DNA of 28,359 nt from an uncultured Oscillospiraceae bacterium (GTDB lineage Bacteria > Bacillota > Clostridia > Oscillospirales > Oscillospiraceae), in NCBI GenBank assembly GCA_910578505.1, contig CAJTPV010000035.1, positions 1 through 28,359 of the forward strand, written 5' to 3'. The position numbers were made by a program, and so were the translations under genes. Below the pieces are notes generated by a model. That model was not told the origin of the DNA. It ran no database searches and saw nothing but the letters and a program-made list of their open reading frames with translations. Of this stretch, positions 6,922 through 14,625 are shown one piece after another; positions within the stretch are counted from its first letter, which is position 1; every line of letters starts with the position of its first letter.

Positions 6922-8028
6922 TTGAACAGGTCCAGCAATGTACGCCGCCGCGCCCAGCAGCTCCGGCGGGAACGCGCCAGGGAACAGGGCGACGGCAGCA
7001 CGGCGACCCTGCGCCTGCTTGTCTGCGGCGTGATTTTTGTGCTGCTCGTAGCGGCAAAGCTGCTGTTTCCGGAGGCTGTCAGCGGCGTGACCCGATCCGC
7101 CGGGCAGCTGATCGGCAGAAACGCGGATTTCAAGGAGGCCTTCGCCGCGATGGGCCGCGCCATCAGCGGGGAGGAGCCCGCCGCCGCCTCCCTCCAGGAC
7201 GCCTATACCGCCGTATTCAATCCGGCTCCGCCGGACACCGGAAGCTCCGCGGCCCCGCCGGATTCCCAGCCGGATTCCCAGCCGGACGCGGCGGCTGTCC
7301 AGCGCGATCAGGCCGCCCGGGTCCCGTCGGCCTCGCAGGCCTCGCAGGCCTCGCAGGCCTCGCAGACCCCGCCGGCCTCGCCGGCCTCACAGACCGCACA
7401 GGTTCCGCAGGCCCCGCCAGCCTCCAGCGCCCTGACGGCGCTGGACCTGGGCGGCCTGGCGCCCCAGACCCTGCCCCAGCCGCCGGAGGAGGTGCTGGAC
7501 GCTGTGACAGAGACGGTGGTGGAGGACCCCGGCCAGAGCGCGCCGGAGCCGGACGACACCACCGCCAGCGAGGCCCTCTCCTATGTCTACACCATGCCCG
7601 CCCTGCCGGAGAATGCCAGCCTGGAGCAGCGGAACCTGGGCTTTGTCCACTGCACGCCGGTCTCCGGCGTCCTCAGCTCCACCTTCGGCTGGCGGGAGCA
7701 CCCGGTGGAGGGGGGCAGCAAGTTCCACTACGGCGTGGACCTGGCGGCGGAGGAGGGCGCGCCGGTCCTCGCCTTTGCTGACGGCTCTGTCTACGCCACA
7801 GGGGAGAGCAGCACCCTGGGCAACTATATCATGCTCCAGCATGCGGGCGGCTATATCACTCTGTACGCCCACTGCAGCCGGGTGACGGCCTCCGGCGGCA
7901 GCGTGGCCATGGGGGACAAAATTGCCGAGGTGGGGGCCACAGGCCTGGCCACCGGGCCCCACCTGCACTTTGAGCTCCACGACGGCGGGCTGTATCTCAA
8001 CCCGATCTTCTATGTGGACGTGGGGTAG
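6922..8028 (+). CDS. M23 (LytM) membrane protein, SpoIVFA-like
   Basis: The 368-residue protein has a basic N-terminal tail, one transmembrane segment (about 29-48), a long Ala/Ser/Pro/Gln linker (about 85-215) and a C-terminal LytM/M23 domain (about 245-365). The zinc ligands His269 and Asp273 (HYGVD), His317 (YAH) and the HLH motif (His347, His349) are all present, so the domain could be an active endopeptidase. SpoIVFA tethers and regulates the SpoIVFB protease during pro-sigma-K processing; the M50 gene next door and the sigma-E-like promoter argue for this role. The start is TTG 6922, seven bases after AGGAGGG. A SpoIIQ-like engulfment protein is the alternative, but adjacency to an M50 protease favours SpoIVFA. 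Confidence 0.75.
   Translation: MNRSSNVRRRAQQLRRERAREQGDGSTATLRLLVCGVIFVLLVAAKLLFPEAVSGVTRSAGQLIGRNADFKEAFAAMGRAISGEEPAAASLQDAYTAVFNPAPPDTGSSAAPPDSQPDSQPDAAAVQRDQAARVPSASQASQASQASQTPPASPASQTAQVPQAPPASSALTALDLGGLAPQTLPQPPEEVLDAVTETVVEDPGQSAPEPDDTTASEALSYVYTMPALPENASLEQRNLGFVHCTPVSGVLSSTFGWREHPVEGGSKFHYGVDLAAEEGAPVLAFADGSVYATGESSTLGNYIMLQHAGGYITLYAHCSRVTASGGSVAMGDKIAEVGATGLATGPHLHFELHDGGLYLNPIFYVDVG
7261..7284 (+). repeat. Two tandem 12-bp units in the linker of the M23 gene
   Basis: GATTCCCAGCCG occurs twice in a row (7261-7272, 7273-7284), encoding a Asp-Ser-Gln-Pro repeat in the disordered linker. The copies are identical at DNA level, which suggests recent slippage. Confidence 0.8.
7330..7365 (+). 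repeat. Four tandem 9-bp units in the linker of the M23 gene
   Basis: GCCTCGCAG is repeated four times exactly (7330-7365), encoding Ala-Ser-Gln units, followed by degenerate copies to about 7395. Length changes here would keep the frame and alter only the spacer between membrane segment and LytM domain. Confidence 0.85.
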
Positions 8029-8596
8029 GTTCTCCGTCACCTGGGGCTTCGGCGCGATGCTGCTGGTGGCCGGGCTGGCCGGGGCCGGCAGCGTGATGCC
8101 GCTGGTGGCGCTGTCTGCGGTGTGCCACGAGCTGGGGCACCTGGCCGGGCTGCGTCTGGCGGGGGCGGCGGTGGAGAGCTTCCGCCTTACCGCTTTCGGC
8201 GCGGAGATCCGGGCGGATACCCGGTATCTGCCCTACGGGCGGGAGATCCTGTGTACGCTGGCGGGGCCGGCGGTGAATCTGCTGCTGGCGCTGGTCCTGG
8301 CCCGGACGGCGGGGGACTATATCCTGGCGGGGGCGAACCTGCTGCTGGGATGCTTCAACCTTCTGCCCATTCCGTCCCTGGACGGCGGGCGGCTGCTGTA
8401 CCTGCTGGTGAGCTGGTGTACGGACCCGGTGCTGGCCGGCCGGGTGTGCCGGCCGGTGGGGGTGGGCTGCTCCGCGATGTTGACTGCCGCCGCCCTGGCG
8501 CTGACGCTGTGGCACGGCGCAGGACTCTTTCTTCTGCTGGCCGCCGCAGGGACGCTTCTGCCGCAGATGACGCGGCGGGAGCGCTGCGCCTGCTGA
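8012..8596 (+). CDS. M50 site-2 membrane metalloprotease, SpoIVFB-like
   Basis: This 194-residue integral membrane protein has the M50 zinc motif HELGH (His39-His43) in the first hydrophobic region and the second-site motif NLLPIPSLDGG (Asn116, Asp124), giving two His and one Asp ligand. Several hydrophobic segments surround them. SpoIVFB is the intramembrane protease that activates pro-sigma-K in the mother cell. The start is ATG 8012, which overlaps the M23 gene by 17 bases; no ribosome site is visible, so translation is probably coupled. It lacks the C-terminal CBS domain of some S2P proteases, consistent with a compact form. SpoIVFB is the best reading given the preceding gene. Confidence 0.8.
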   Translation: MWTWGRFSVTWGFGAMLLVAGLAGAGSVMPLVALSAVCHELGHLAGLRLAGAAVESFRLTAFGAEIRADTRYLPYGREILCTLAGPAVNLLLALVLARTAGDYILAGANLLLGCFNLLPIPSLDGGRLLYLLVSWCTDPVLAGRVCRPVGVGCSAMLTAAALALTLWHGAGLFLLLAAAGTLLPQMTRRERCAC

Positions 8597-8622
8597 AAAA
8601 ATGTACTGCGAGGAATTGACGT

Positions 8623-10074
8623 ATGGAATCGATTTGGCATCAAACGGCAAAATTTGCCCCCTGTCCTCCGCTGCAGGGGGACCTGGAGACGGAGGCGGCG
8701 GTGATCGGCGGCGGTCTGGCGGGGGTCCTGACCGCCGCCCTGCTGGCGGAGGCGGGGGTGTCCACCGTTGTTCTGGAGGCAAACCGGACAGGCTTTGGAC
8801 AGACGGGCAACACCACCGCCAAGGTGACGGCCCAGCACGGGGCCCTCTACCGGCGGCTGGAGGCAGAGCTGGGCGGTCCCGCGGCCCAGGGGTACGCCCA
8901 GGCCCATCAGGCGGCTATTGAGGCGTATCAGAAAATGATCCAGGACCGCCGGATCACCTGCGGCTGGGAGAGGCTGCCGGCGTATCTCTACTCTGTGGAG
9001 GAGGAGAATATTCTGGAGGAGGAGTGTGCCGCCCAGCAGCGGGCCGGGCTGCCGGCAGCACTGACCAGAGAGACCGGGCTGCCCTTTCCGGTCAAAGGGG
9101 CGGTGCGCTGCGAGCGGCAGGCCCAGTTCCACCCCCTGCGGCTGCTGTATACCCTGGCGGACACGCTGTCCATCTATGAGTGCACACGGGTACTGGAGGC
9201 GGACGGCGATACGCTGCGCACTGACAACGGGTCCGTCCGGGCCCGGCACATGGTCTTTGCCTGCCACTTCCCCTTTGTCAACGTGCCGGGGTACTATTTC
9301 ATGCGGATGCATCAGGAGCGCAGCTATGTGGCTGCGCTCACAGGCGCGGGGAAGCTGCCGGGGATGTACTACAGTGTGGATGCCGGGGGCCTCTCCCTGC
9401 GCAGCGCCGGGGACCTGCTGCTGGTGGGCGGCGGCGGCCACCGGACCGGCGAGAACCGGGGCGGAGGAAAATACGAGGCCCTGAGACGGTCCGCCGCCCT
9501 GCTGTTTCCAGGGGGGGAGATCGCCCGTCAGTGGTCCGCCCAGGACTGCATGACCCTGGACGGCATGCCCTATATCGGGCAGTTTTCCGCCAATACGCCC
9601 AACTGGTATGTGGCCACCGGCTTCGGCAAGTGGGGCATGACAGCGTCCATGGTGGCCGCACAGCTGCTGCGGGACCAGATCCTGGGGCGGGAAAACGCCT
9701 GGGCGGAGCTGTTTTCCCCCCAGCGCTTTACGCCCGCCGCGTCGGCCTCCGGACTGGTGGAAAACGGTGTCCACGCGGTGCGGGACCTTACCAGGGAGCT
9801 GCTGGCGCCGGCCAGGGGGGCGGCTGCGGCCCTGCCGCCGGACCACGGCGGCGTGGTGGAGCTGGACGGGCGGAAGGTGGGCGTCTACAAGGCCAACGAC
9901 GGGACGCTGTACGCAGTGGACATCCGGTGCCCCCACCTGGGGTGCCAGCTGGAGTGGAATCCGGACGAGAGAAGCTGGGACTGCCCCTGTCACGGCTCCC
10001 GGTTTGACCTGCGGGGAAGGCTGCTGAGCGGACCCGCCCAGACGGACCTGGAGGCCGCCGTATTTCCGCGCTGA
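8623..10074 (+). CDS. FAD-dependent oxidoreductase with C-terminal Rieske domain
   Basis: The 483-residue protein has an N-terminal FAD-binding Rossmann motif (VIGGGLAG, residues 27-34) in a DAO/glycine-oxidase-like fold, with the family's ATGFGKWGMT-type block, and a C-terminal Rieske 2Fe-2S domain (about 400-480) with ligands Cys436/His438 (CPHLGC) and Cys454/His457 (CPCHGS). Cys441 and Cys456 could form the disulfide seen in high-potential Rieske domains. Such fusions are common in bacteria but their substrates are mostly unknown; electrons probably pass between the FAD and the 2Fe-2S centre. No signal peptide is visible. ATG 8623 follows a GAGGA-like site and lies 26 bases after the M50 gene, so it may be read from the same sporulation transcript. 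A GC-rich hairpin follows at 10082. Confidence 0.85.
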   Translation: MESIWHQTAKFAPCPPLQGDLETEAAVIGGGLAGVLTAALLAEAGVSTVVLEANRTGFGQTGNTTAKVTAQHGALYRRLEAELGGPAAQGYAQAHQAAIEAYQKMIQDRRITCGWERLPAYLYSVEEENILEEECAAQQRAGLPAALTRETGLPFPVKGAVRCERQAQFHPLRLLYTLADTLSIYECTRVLEADGDTLRTDNGSVRARHMVFACHFPFVNVPGYYFMRMHQERSYVAALTGAGKLPGMYYSVDAGGLSLRSAGDLLLVGGGGHRTGENRGGGKYEALRRSAALLFPGGEIARQWSAQDCMTLDGMPYIGQFSANTPNWYVATGFGKWGMTASMVAAQLLRDQILGRENAWAELFSPQRFTPAASASGLVENGVHAVRDLTRELLAPARGAAAALPPDHGGVVELDGRKVGVYKANDGTLYAVDIRCPHLGCQLEWNPDERSWDCPCHGSRFDLRGRLLSGPAQTDLEAAVFPR

Positions 10075-10081
10075 AGCAGAG

Positions 10082-10110
10082 CGCCCCCGCCCTGACTGAG
10101 GGCGGGGGCG
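10082..10110. terminator. Strong hairpin between convergent units
   Basis: A perfect 12-bp stem (CGCCCCCGCCCT / AGGGCGGGGGCG) with a 5-base loop lies between the convergent ends of the Rieske gene and the GerQ-like gene. There is only a weak T tract (TGTTGAC) on the plus side, so termination in both directions is inferred from the stem and location. Confidence 0.65.
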
Positions 10111-10126
10111 TGTTGACAGCGCGGCG

Positions 10127-10789
10127 TCAGAAGGAGGAATGGCCCTGCCAGTTCTGGGAGGCGGCGCAGTAGGGCACGCCCTTCACGTTGTGGAACTGGA
10201 CGAATTTCAGGGAGTAGATGTCGCAGGAGATGTACCGCTCGTAATCCGGCTGGTAGAGGACGATGTAGTCGCTGCCCACCGTATGTAAAATCCCCTGCCA
10301 GGTTACGGTCTGCTGGGTGCCGATGAGGAAGCTGGCGACAATAAAGTAGCCCACATTCCTGTCCAGCAGGCTCCGCAGGGACGCCTGATAGGCCTCCTCG
10401 CTGTTGGAGGGGGTGTGGGTGGCGGACATGCTGAGGGGGTTGGTCATCCGCAGGCTCTGGGCGGCCCTGCTGGATATGCCGGTTCCCCGATGGTCCTCAC
10501 CGTTCAATCCGGGGATGGGCATGGGCGTGCTGTCCGTCTCGCTGGCCGGCGTGCTGCCGTCCATGGTATAGACGGACACGCCGTTGGAGGGGGTCTGTCC
10601 GTCGTAGGTGAGATTGGGGTCGCCGTAGATCCAGGTGCTGTTGGCAGGCGCGCCGGGGTCCGGCGGCATGGTGTAGCTCGTCTCGTCCGGCGAAACGTTG
10701 TGGTTGTTGATGGTGATGTTCTGGGTGTTGTGATTGTTCTGCGTGGCCTGCATGCCGTGGGCTGCGGGGGTGTTCTGGACATTTGCCAT
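10127..10789 (-). CDS. gerQ: GerQ-like spore coat protein
   Basis: The C-terminal part of the 220-residue protein (about 133-204: SLRSLLDRNVGYFIVASFLI, followed by a WQGILHTVGSDYIVLYQPDY block) matches the GerQ coat-protein domain, a small beta-rich fold. In bacilli GerQ is needed to retain the cortex hydrolase CwlJ in the coat. The first 130 residues are low-complexity (Asn/Gln/Thr/Pro-rich) and longer than usual, as in coat proteins that become crosslinked. The start is ATG 10789 (MANVQN), about 10 bases after AAGGAGTG; the GTG at 10801 overlaps that site. It directly follows the CwlJ/SleB-like gene, matching the known cwlJ-gerQ pairing. Confidence 0.8.
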   Translation of the reverse strand: MANVQNTPAAHGMQATQNNHNTQNITINNHNVSPDETSYTMPPDPGAPANSTWIYGDPNLTYDGQTPSNGVSVYTMDGSTPASETDSTPMPIPGLNGEDHRGTGISSRAAQSLRMTNPLSMSATHTPSNSEEAYQASLRSLLDRNVGYFIVASFLIGTQQTVTWQGILHTVGSDYIVLYQPDYERYISCDIYSLKFVQFHNVKGVPYCAASQNWQGHSSF

Positions 10790-10818
10790 AGGTTGCGTCA
10801 CTCCTTAAAAAATTGCGC

Positions 10819-11259
10819 TCAAGTGCTGAAATAAGCGTTTGTCGGGTTATAAAAACAATGATCGCCGATGCGGGTCTGCCAGTAACCCACATCGGATGGG
10901 AAACGATTGCGGCATTTGCTGCTGAAGGGATTATAAAACCAGAGGGACTCTCCCAGATCCGGGAGGCGGTTGCCTGCGATGGCCCAGTCGGCGATTTCAT
11001 AGTGGATCGCCTCGGGGCGCATGTTGTAGATATTCTGCGGGTTGTATGCGCCCCCCTCCGTCTCGCTGGCGCAAACGAATTGATAGGGCTGGAAGATGAT
11101 GTTGCGGATACTGCCCTGCCCGACCCGTGCGTACTCGCCGCCCCTGGCATGGACGCGGTTCATGACCACACAGGCCACTGCCTTCATTCCGGTTTCACCC
11201 TCCCCGCCGGCCTCGCACTCAATGAGGCGGGCCAGCAGCTCACGATCGGAATAAGCCAT
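10819..11259 (-). CDS. Spore cortex-lytic cell-wall hydrolase, CwlJ/SleB family
   Basis: This 146-residue protein matches the Hydrolase_2 family: the active-site block ECEAGGEGETGMKAVACVVM begins at residue 14, with the probable catalytic Glu at 14-20, and the later part (SLWFYNPFSSKCRNRFPSDV) is typical of CwlJ. It has no signal peptide and no peptidoglycan-binding domain, as in CwlJ rather than SleB. CwlJ degrades muramic-lactam cortex peptidoglycan during germination. The start is ATG 11259 (MAYSDRELL); the ribosome site is weak. The GerQ-like gene begins 29 bases after its stop, so the two should be co-transcribed in the mother cell. Confidence 0.85.
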   Translation of the reverse strand: MAYSDRELLARLIECEAGGEGETGMKAVACVVMNRVHARGGEYARVGQGSIRNIIFQPYQFVCASETEGGAYNPQNIYNMRPEAIHYEIADWAIAGNRLPDLGESLWFYNPFSSKCRNRFPSDVGYWQTRIGDHCFYNPTNAYFST

Positions 11260-11286
11260 AATTACTTCACACTCCTGCTCACTGTC

Positions 11287-11314
11287 AGTCTATGCGCCCG
11301 GGGAGAAAAGGGTG
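11287..11314 (-). promoter_or_regulatory. Possible mother-cell (sigma-K/E-like) promoter for cwlJ-gerQ
   Basis: On the minus strand CATAGACT (11294-11287) resembles the CATAnnnT -10 of sigma-E/sigma-K, with CACC (11314-11311) near the -35 position of a sigma-K promoter. The predicted start is about 20 bases before ATG 11259. The -35 element is short, so this is tentative. Confidence 0.35.
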
Positions 11315-11359
11315 CGCCGCCGAAAGCACAGCCCGCAGCAAGTGAAAGACGAGCGCGCC

Positions 11360-12106
11360 CTACACAAAGCAGTATTCGCCCCGGTTATCCAGCATGCGGT
11401 CCAGACTGCCGCAGGCGGACACGGGCGTATAGACACCGGTTACGCCGCCGGTGGTAAAGGAGGAGACACAGATGGTGAAATGAATTCCTTCCCCCTCAAT
11501 AGAGATTACGTGGTCGTTGGTGGATACCGCCGGGTCCGCTACAATGCGGGACACAGTCCTGTCAAACCCGATTCCCGCCAGCGCCACCGCTGCGTGGATG
11601 TTTACATTCCGGGGGAAGGCCCTGCATGCGCCCCGTGTGCTGCCCTCATAGACCACCTTGCGCTCCGGCAGTTCCAGCCCCAGGCTTTTAGGACTTTTTA
11701 CTGTCTCAATAGACGCGCCGCTGAGAATCTTCCGGGCGTCCGAAATGCCGTCCAGACCCAAAATCGCGCCGTGGGGGAAATACATACGGTGACCGCATTC
11801 CGCGGCTTTGACCTTGGCGTGCTGCAAAAAGTCCTCGTCGCTAAAGGCAGTGAGGGAGAAAATCAGCATGTCCGCGGCAGTGATCATGGCGTCAAAATTC
11901 TCCCGCAGCGCGTCCGCTGTGGCGCACTCCACGATCAAATCCACCCTTGTCAGGACCGCTGGGTCCACAGCTTTCACTACCGGAAAATCTGCCCGCTCTT
12001 TATAAAACATGTCCTGCACAAAGGCCACCTCGTGGCCGGTTTCCTGCACCCGTCCCAGCATGGCGCGGCCGATCTTGCCGCAGCCGAGAAATCCTACTCG
12101 TTTCAT
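11360..12106 (-). CDS. L-aspartate dehydrogenase-like NAD(P) oxidoreductase (DUF108 family)
   Basis: The 248-residue protein has a Rossmann motif GFLGCGKIG at the N-terminus (Gly8, Gly10, Gly13) and the aspartate-dehydrogenase domain: YFPHGAILGLDGI near residue 130, PRNVNIHAAVALAGIGFD, and the ADPAVSTNDHVISIEG block whose Asn-x-His is conserved in the family. Known members interconvert L-aspartate and oxaloacetate (or iminoaspartate) with NAD(P). Next to an aminotransferase and peptidases it may deaminate an acidic or related amino acid; the true substrate is not shown. ATG 12106 has GGAGGA about 10 bases upstream. It is the last gene of the long minus-strand operon, 78 bases after the aminotransferase. 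Confidence 0.75.
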   Translation of the reverse strand: MKRVGFLGCGKIGRAMLGRVQETGHEVAFVQDMFYKERADFPVVKAVDPAVLTRVDLIVECATADALRENFDAMITAADMLIFSLTAFSDEDFLQHAKVKAAECGHRMYFPHGAILGLDGISDARKILSGASIETVKSPKSLGLELPERKVVYEGSTRGACRAFPRNVNIHAAVALAGIGFDRTVSRIVADPAVSTNDHVISIEGEGIHFTICVSSFTTGGVTGVYTPVSACGSLDRMLDNRGEYCFV

Positions 12107-12124
12107 AGTATCGTTTCCTCCGGA

Positions 12125-12151
12125 CCAGCCGCGCCGTCAGAGCGCGGCTGG
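12125..12151 (-). other. Stem-loop just upstream of the aspartate-dehydrogenase-like gene
   Basis: A perfect 10-bp stem (CCAGCCGCGC / GCGCGGCTGG) with a 7-base loop lies in the 78-base gap. On the minus strand it is followed by the GGAGGA ribosome site rather than T residues, so it is not a typical terminator there. It could be a processing or stabilising element; on the plus strand a weak T tract follows. Confidence 0.5.
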
Positions 12152-12184
12152 CCTTCTTTCCTGATTTAAAATAAAAGCCGCCGG

Positions 12185-13396
12185 TTACGCGCGGTAGCGC
12201 TCCACCATCTGGGCAATGCGGCGGACCGCCGCCACCGCCGCCTGATGATCCTGAGAAAAGTTTATGCGGAAGCTGTCCAGGTAGGGGCCGAACTCCGTGC
12301 CCGGAGTTACCGTCACGTTAGCCTGTGCCCGCAGTGCTGCCACAAAATCCTGCATTTCCACCTTCAGCGGCGGCAGCTTCGGGAACAGGTAGCTGCCGCC
12401 CTCGGTGGGCCGGACTATGCAGCCCGGAATCTTCCGGAACTCGCCGACCAGATCGTCCCGGATGGCCTGGTGGGCCGCCACCCGCTCGCGCATCCAGTCC
12501 TCAGGCTCGGAGAACCAGCTGCCCAGCACCGCCTGACAGTAGCCCGCAGCCCGGAGGGAGACCACTGCCTGCAATTTCTCCATGCGCAGAATCATGGACG
12601 GAGAGCCGAACGCCGCCCCCAGCCGGAAGCCGCTGGCGGACTCAGTCTTGGACGGTCCCATAATGGTCATCAGATTCTCCGGGTCCATCAGGCCCAGGGA
12701 CCGCAGGTGAACATAGGTCCGTCCGTCAAAGATCTGCCGGGCGTACAGCTCGTCGCAGATGACTTTGACGCCATACTTGTCCGCCAGCGTGCCGATAGCC
12801 CGCAGCTCCCGTTCGGAGTACACCGCGCCGGTGGGGTTGTTGGGGGTGGAGAACAGGAACAGCTTCACGCCATTGGAAAATTCCTCCTCCAGCTTCACCA
12901 GGTCCAACCCCGCCCCCTCCTTGGCCCCGAAATAGTCCATGGGCACGGGCCGCAGCTCGCCCTCAAAGAACTCCACCAGCTTACGGTTGGCGAAGTAGTC
13001 CGGCTCCACAATGGCCACCTTGTCCCCCCGGACGATGTTGGCGCCCATGGCCAGAAACAGCGCCCCCTGGGTGCCGGGAGTGAGAATCAGTTCCCGCTCC
13101 GCCGAAACCGGCGCGCCGGTAAATGCGGCCAGCTTCGCCGCCACGTCCTCGCACAGGCTTCGCTTGCCCCGGTACTCCGTGTAGGCCTGCTCCGCCCCCG
13201 CGCGGAATCCCCGGCAGAAGAGGTCCAGGGTGCTGGGCAGGGGCGGGAAGGCGTTGACGTCGCCGTGGGAGAAATCCACCTGGGCTCCGGGAATGGGATC
13301 ACCGATCAGTCCGGCGTCCACGTCCTTCAAGCGTACCTCCTGCCCTGGGGCATTGTCCACCCCCAGTTTGGCAAATTTTTCCTCTATTGTTTTCAT
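12185..13396 (-). CDS. PLP-dependent aminotransferase, class I/II
   Basis: The 403-residue protein has the fold-type I landmarks: FSTPNNPTGAVY (NNPTG at about 186-190), CDELYARQIF (cofactor Asp215, Tyr218), the Schiff-base lysine in MGPSKTESASGFRLG (Lys250) and the carboxylate-binding Arg near the C-terminus (DSFRINFS). This is the aspartate/aromatic/alanine aminotransferase superfamily; the substrate cannot be assigned by eye. The start is ATG 13396, ten bases after AGGAGG; the in-frame TTG at 13405 is too close to that site. It is cytosolic. Operon position suggests it acts on an amino acid freed by the neighbouring peptidases; the gene stands 23 bases after the preceding hydrolase gene. 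Confidence 0.85.
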   Translation of the reverse strand: MKTIEEKFAKLGVDNAPGQEVRLKDVDAGLIGDPIPGAQVDFSHGDVNAFPPLPSTLDLFCRGFRAGAEQAYTEYRGKRSLCEDVAAKLAAFTGAPVSAERELILTPGTQGALFLAMGANIVRGDKVAIVEPDYFANRKLVEFFEGELRPVPMDYFGAKEGAGLDLVKLEEEFSNGVKLFLFSTPNNPTGAVYSERELRAIGTLADKYGVKVICDELYARQIFDGRTYVHLRSLGLMDPENLMTIMGPSKTESASGFRLGAAFGSPSMILRMEKLQAVVSLRAAGYCQAVLGSWFSEPEDWMRERVAAHQAIRDDLVGEFRKIPGCIVRPTEGGSYLFPKLPPLKVEMQDFVAALRAQANVTVTPGTEFGPYLDSFRINFSQDHQAAVAAVRRIAQMVERYRA

Positions 13397-13419
13397 GGCT
13401 TTCAAACCTCCTGTAACGA

Positions 13420-14601
13420 TCAGTGAAACAGCTGCAAGCTGGCGGGGGTGTGCAGCCTGCCGTAGGCATAGTCAAGATAGCGGTCCATATCCTTCGCCTC
13501 CACGCGGTCCAGCACGCCGGAAACCGCCTGGTCGCCCCGCCAATAGGACCAGATCAGCGCCGCTCGGGACGGGTCGCCCACAAACCGCAGACGGCTTCTC
13601 ACCGCGCCTTCGCCGCCCAGCATGGGCCACTTGTGCATGTAATCGCGGACCTGGCTGTCCGTCCACTGAAGCACATTTTTCTGGTAGGAGGATGCGGTGC
13701 CCATGGCGGACTTGATCTCGCTGAGAATTTCAAAGGCTCTGTCGTTGTCATCCTTGATCCAGCCCATCATCCGGACGCCCATGTCGGCGATGCCCTCGAA
13801 GGTGCTGGAGGAGGAGTGGTTGCACACGGACAGAAGGCCGTCCGCCGCGCCATAGCCCTGCTCATAGTACTCCCGGCGCATGGTGAACTGCATATAGTGA
13901 CCCGGATAGGCCTCGTGGCCCACCAGATGCTTTAAAGACTGCAGGGTGTAGTCCGGCTCAATGTTGACCACCACCCGCAGGTGGTTGTAGTCGCTGCGGG
14001 CGCTGAAGGCCCCGCCCTTCTCCACCGCGCAGGTGTACTCCGCCTCCGGCAGGGGCAGAAACTCGCCGGTCTTTTTCCGGGCCGCCGCCATCAGGGACAG
14101 CATGGTCTCCTGCACCTTATCCGCCGGGACCCGGTTTTCCGCCTCCCACTTGGCGGTCATCTCCTGGAGGGAGCCCTTGTAGCCCATGCGGTCGAAGAGG
14201 GCCTGCAAACGGGCGCAGCGCTCCTTCAGATACGCCTCGCTCACCGGCGCGCAGTCGGCATGGAGGAACAGCCCCACCTGGTCCGTCAGCTCCGGCAGCT
14301 GGCCCATGCTGAAGGCGCAGAAGCTGTCCAGGGACAGGCAGGCCTGCAAATAGTACAGCCGCCGGTCCGGCTCCGGCAGGGAGAAGGTTTTTCGCGCCAG
14401 CTCCCCCAGCGCTGCCCGGGCCTCGGCGCAGCTCTCGAACTCCCGGACCTTCTTCCAGCCCATGTTGATGACCACCAGCCCGTCCGCCATCTCCGTGTAG
14501 TGGTGCAGACGGCGGTCCAGAGTGTCGATGCCCAGGGTAACGGAAGCAAGCTCCTCTCCAAAGCGCAGAGATTCATCGCTGAGTCTGGTCATAGTAAACA
14601 T
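13420..14601 (-). CDS. Short HExxPGH (DUF885-like) putative metallopeptidase, copy B
   Basis: This 393-residue protein carries HEAYPGH (His229, Glu230, His235), the zinc motif of the DUF885 family, and a downstream FEGIAD (Glu269) in place of the usual EGWAxY third-ligand motif. It is far shorter than typical DUF885 proteins (about 540-600). It is clearly paralogous to the gene at 17799-18977, collinear along its length with shared blocks (LPEPDRRLYY, SVCNHSSS, RLHT at the end). There is no signal peptide, so it is probably cytosolic. Peptide-bond hydrolysis is inferred from the motif and the linked importer. ATG 14601 follows GAGGCGG; the in-frame ATG at 14592 is another possible start. Confidence 0.75.
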   Translation of the reverse strand: MFTMTRLSDESLRFGEELASVTLGIDTLDRRLHHYTEMADGLVVINMGWKKVREFESCAEARAALGELARKTFSLPEPDRRLYYLQACLSLDSFCAFSMGQLPELTDQVGLFLHADCAPVSEAYLKERCARLQALFDRMGYKGSLQEMTAKWEAENRVPADKVQETMLSLMAAARKKTGEFLPLPEAEYTCAVEKGGAFSARSDYNHLRVVVNIEPDYTLQSLKHLVGHEAYPGHYMQFTMRREYYEQGYGAADGLLSVCNHSSSSTFEGIADMGVRMMGWIKDDNDRAFEILSEIKSAMGTASSYQKNVLQWTDSQVRDYMHKWPMLGGEGAVRSRLRFVGDPSRAALIWSYWRGDQAVSGVLDRVEAKDMDRYLDYAYGRLHTPASLQLFH

Positions 14602-14625
14602 AAAAAGCCGCCTCTTTTCTGAAAA

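Noticed and set aside
7217..7399. Repeat array in the M23 gene as a possible CRISPR or mobile element
   Set aside because: The repeats are short, contiguous and in multiples of three within a disordered protein linker, with no spacers.
8317..9993. Very long minus-strand open frame opposite the FAD-Rieske gene
   Set aside because: It is an antisense shadow of GC-rich coding DNA; it crosses the M50 gene as well, has no good start site and reads as low-complexity Arg/Gly/Pro-rich sequence.
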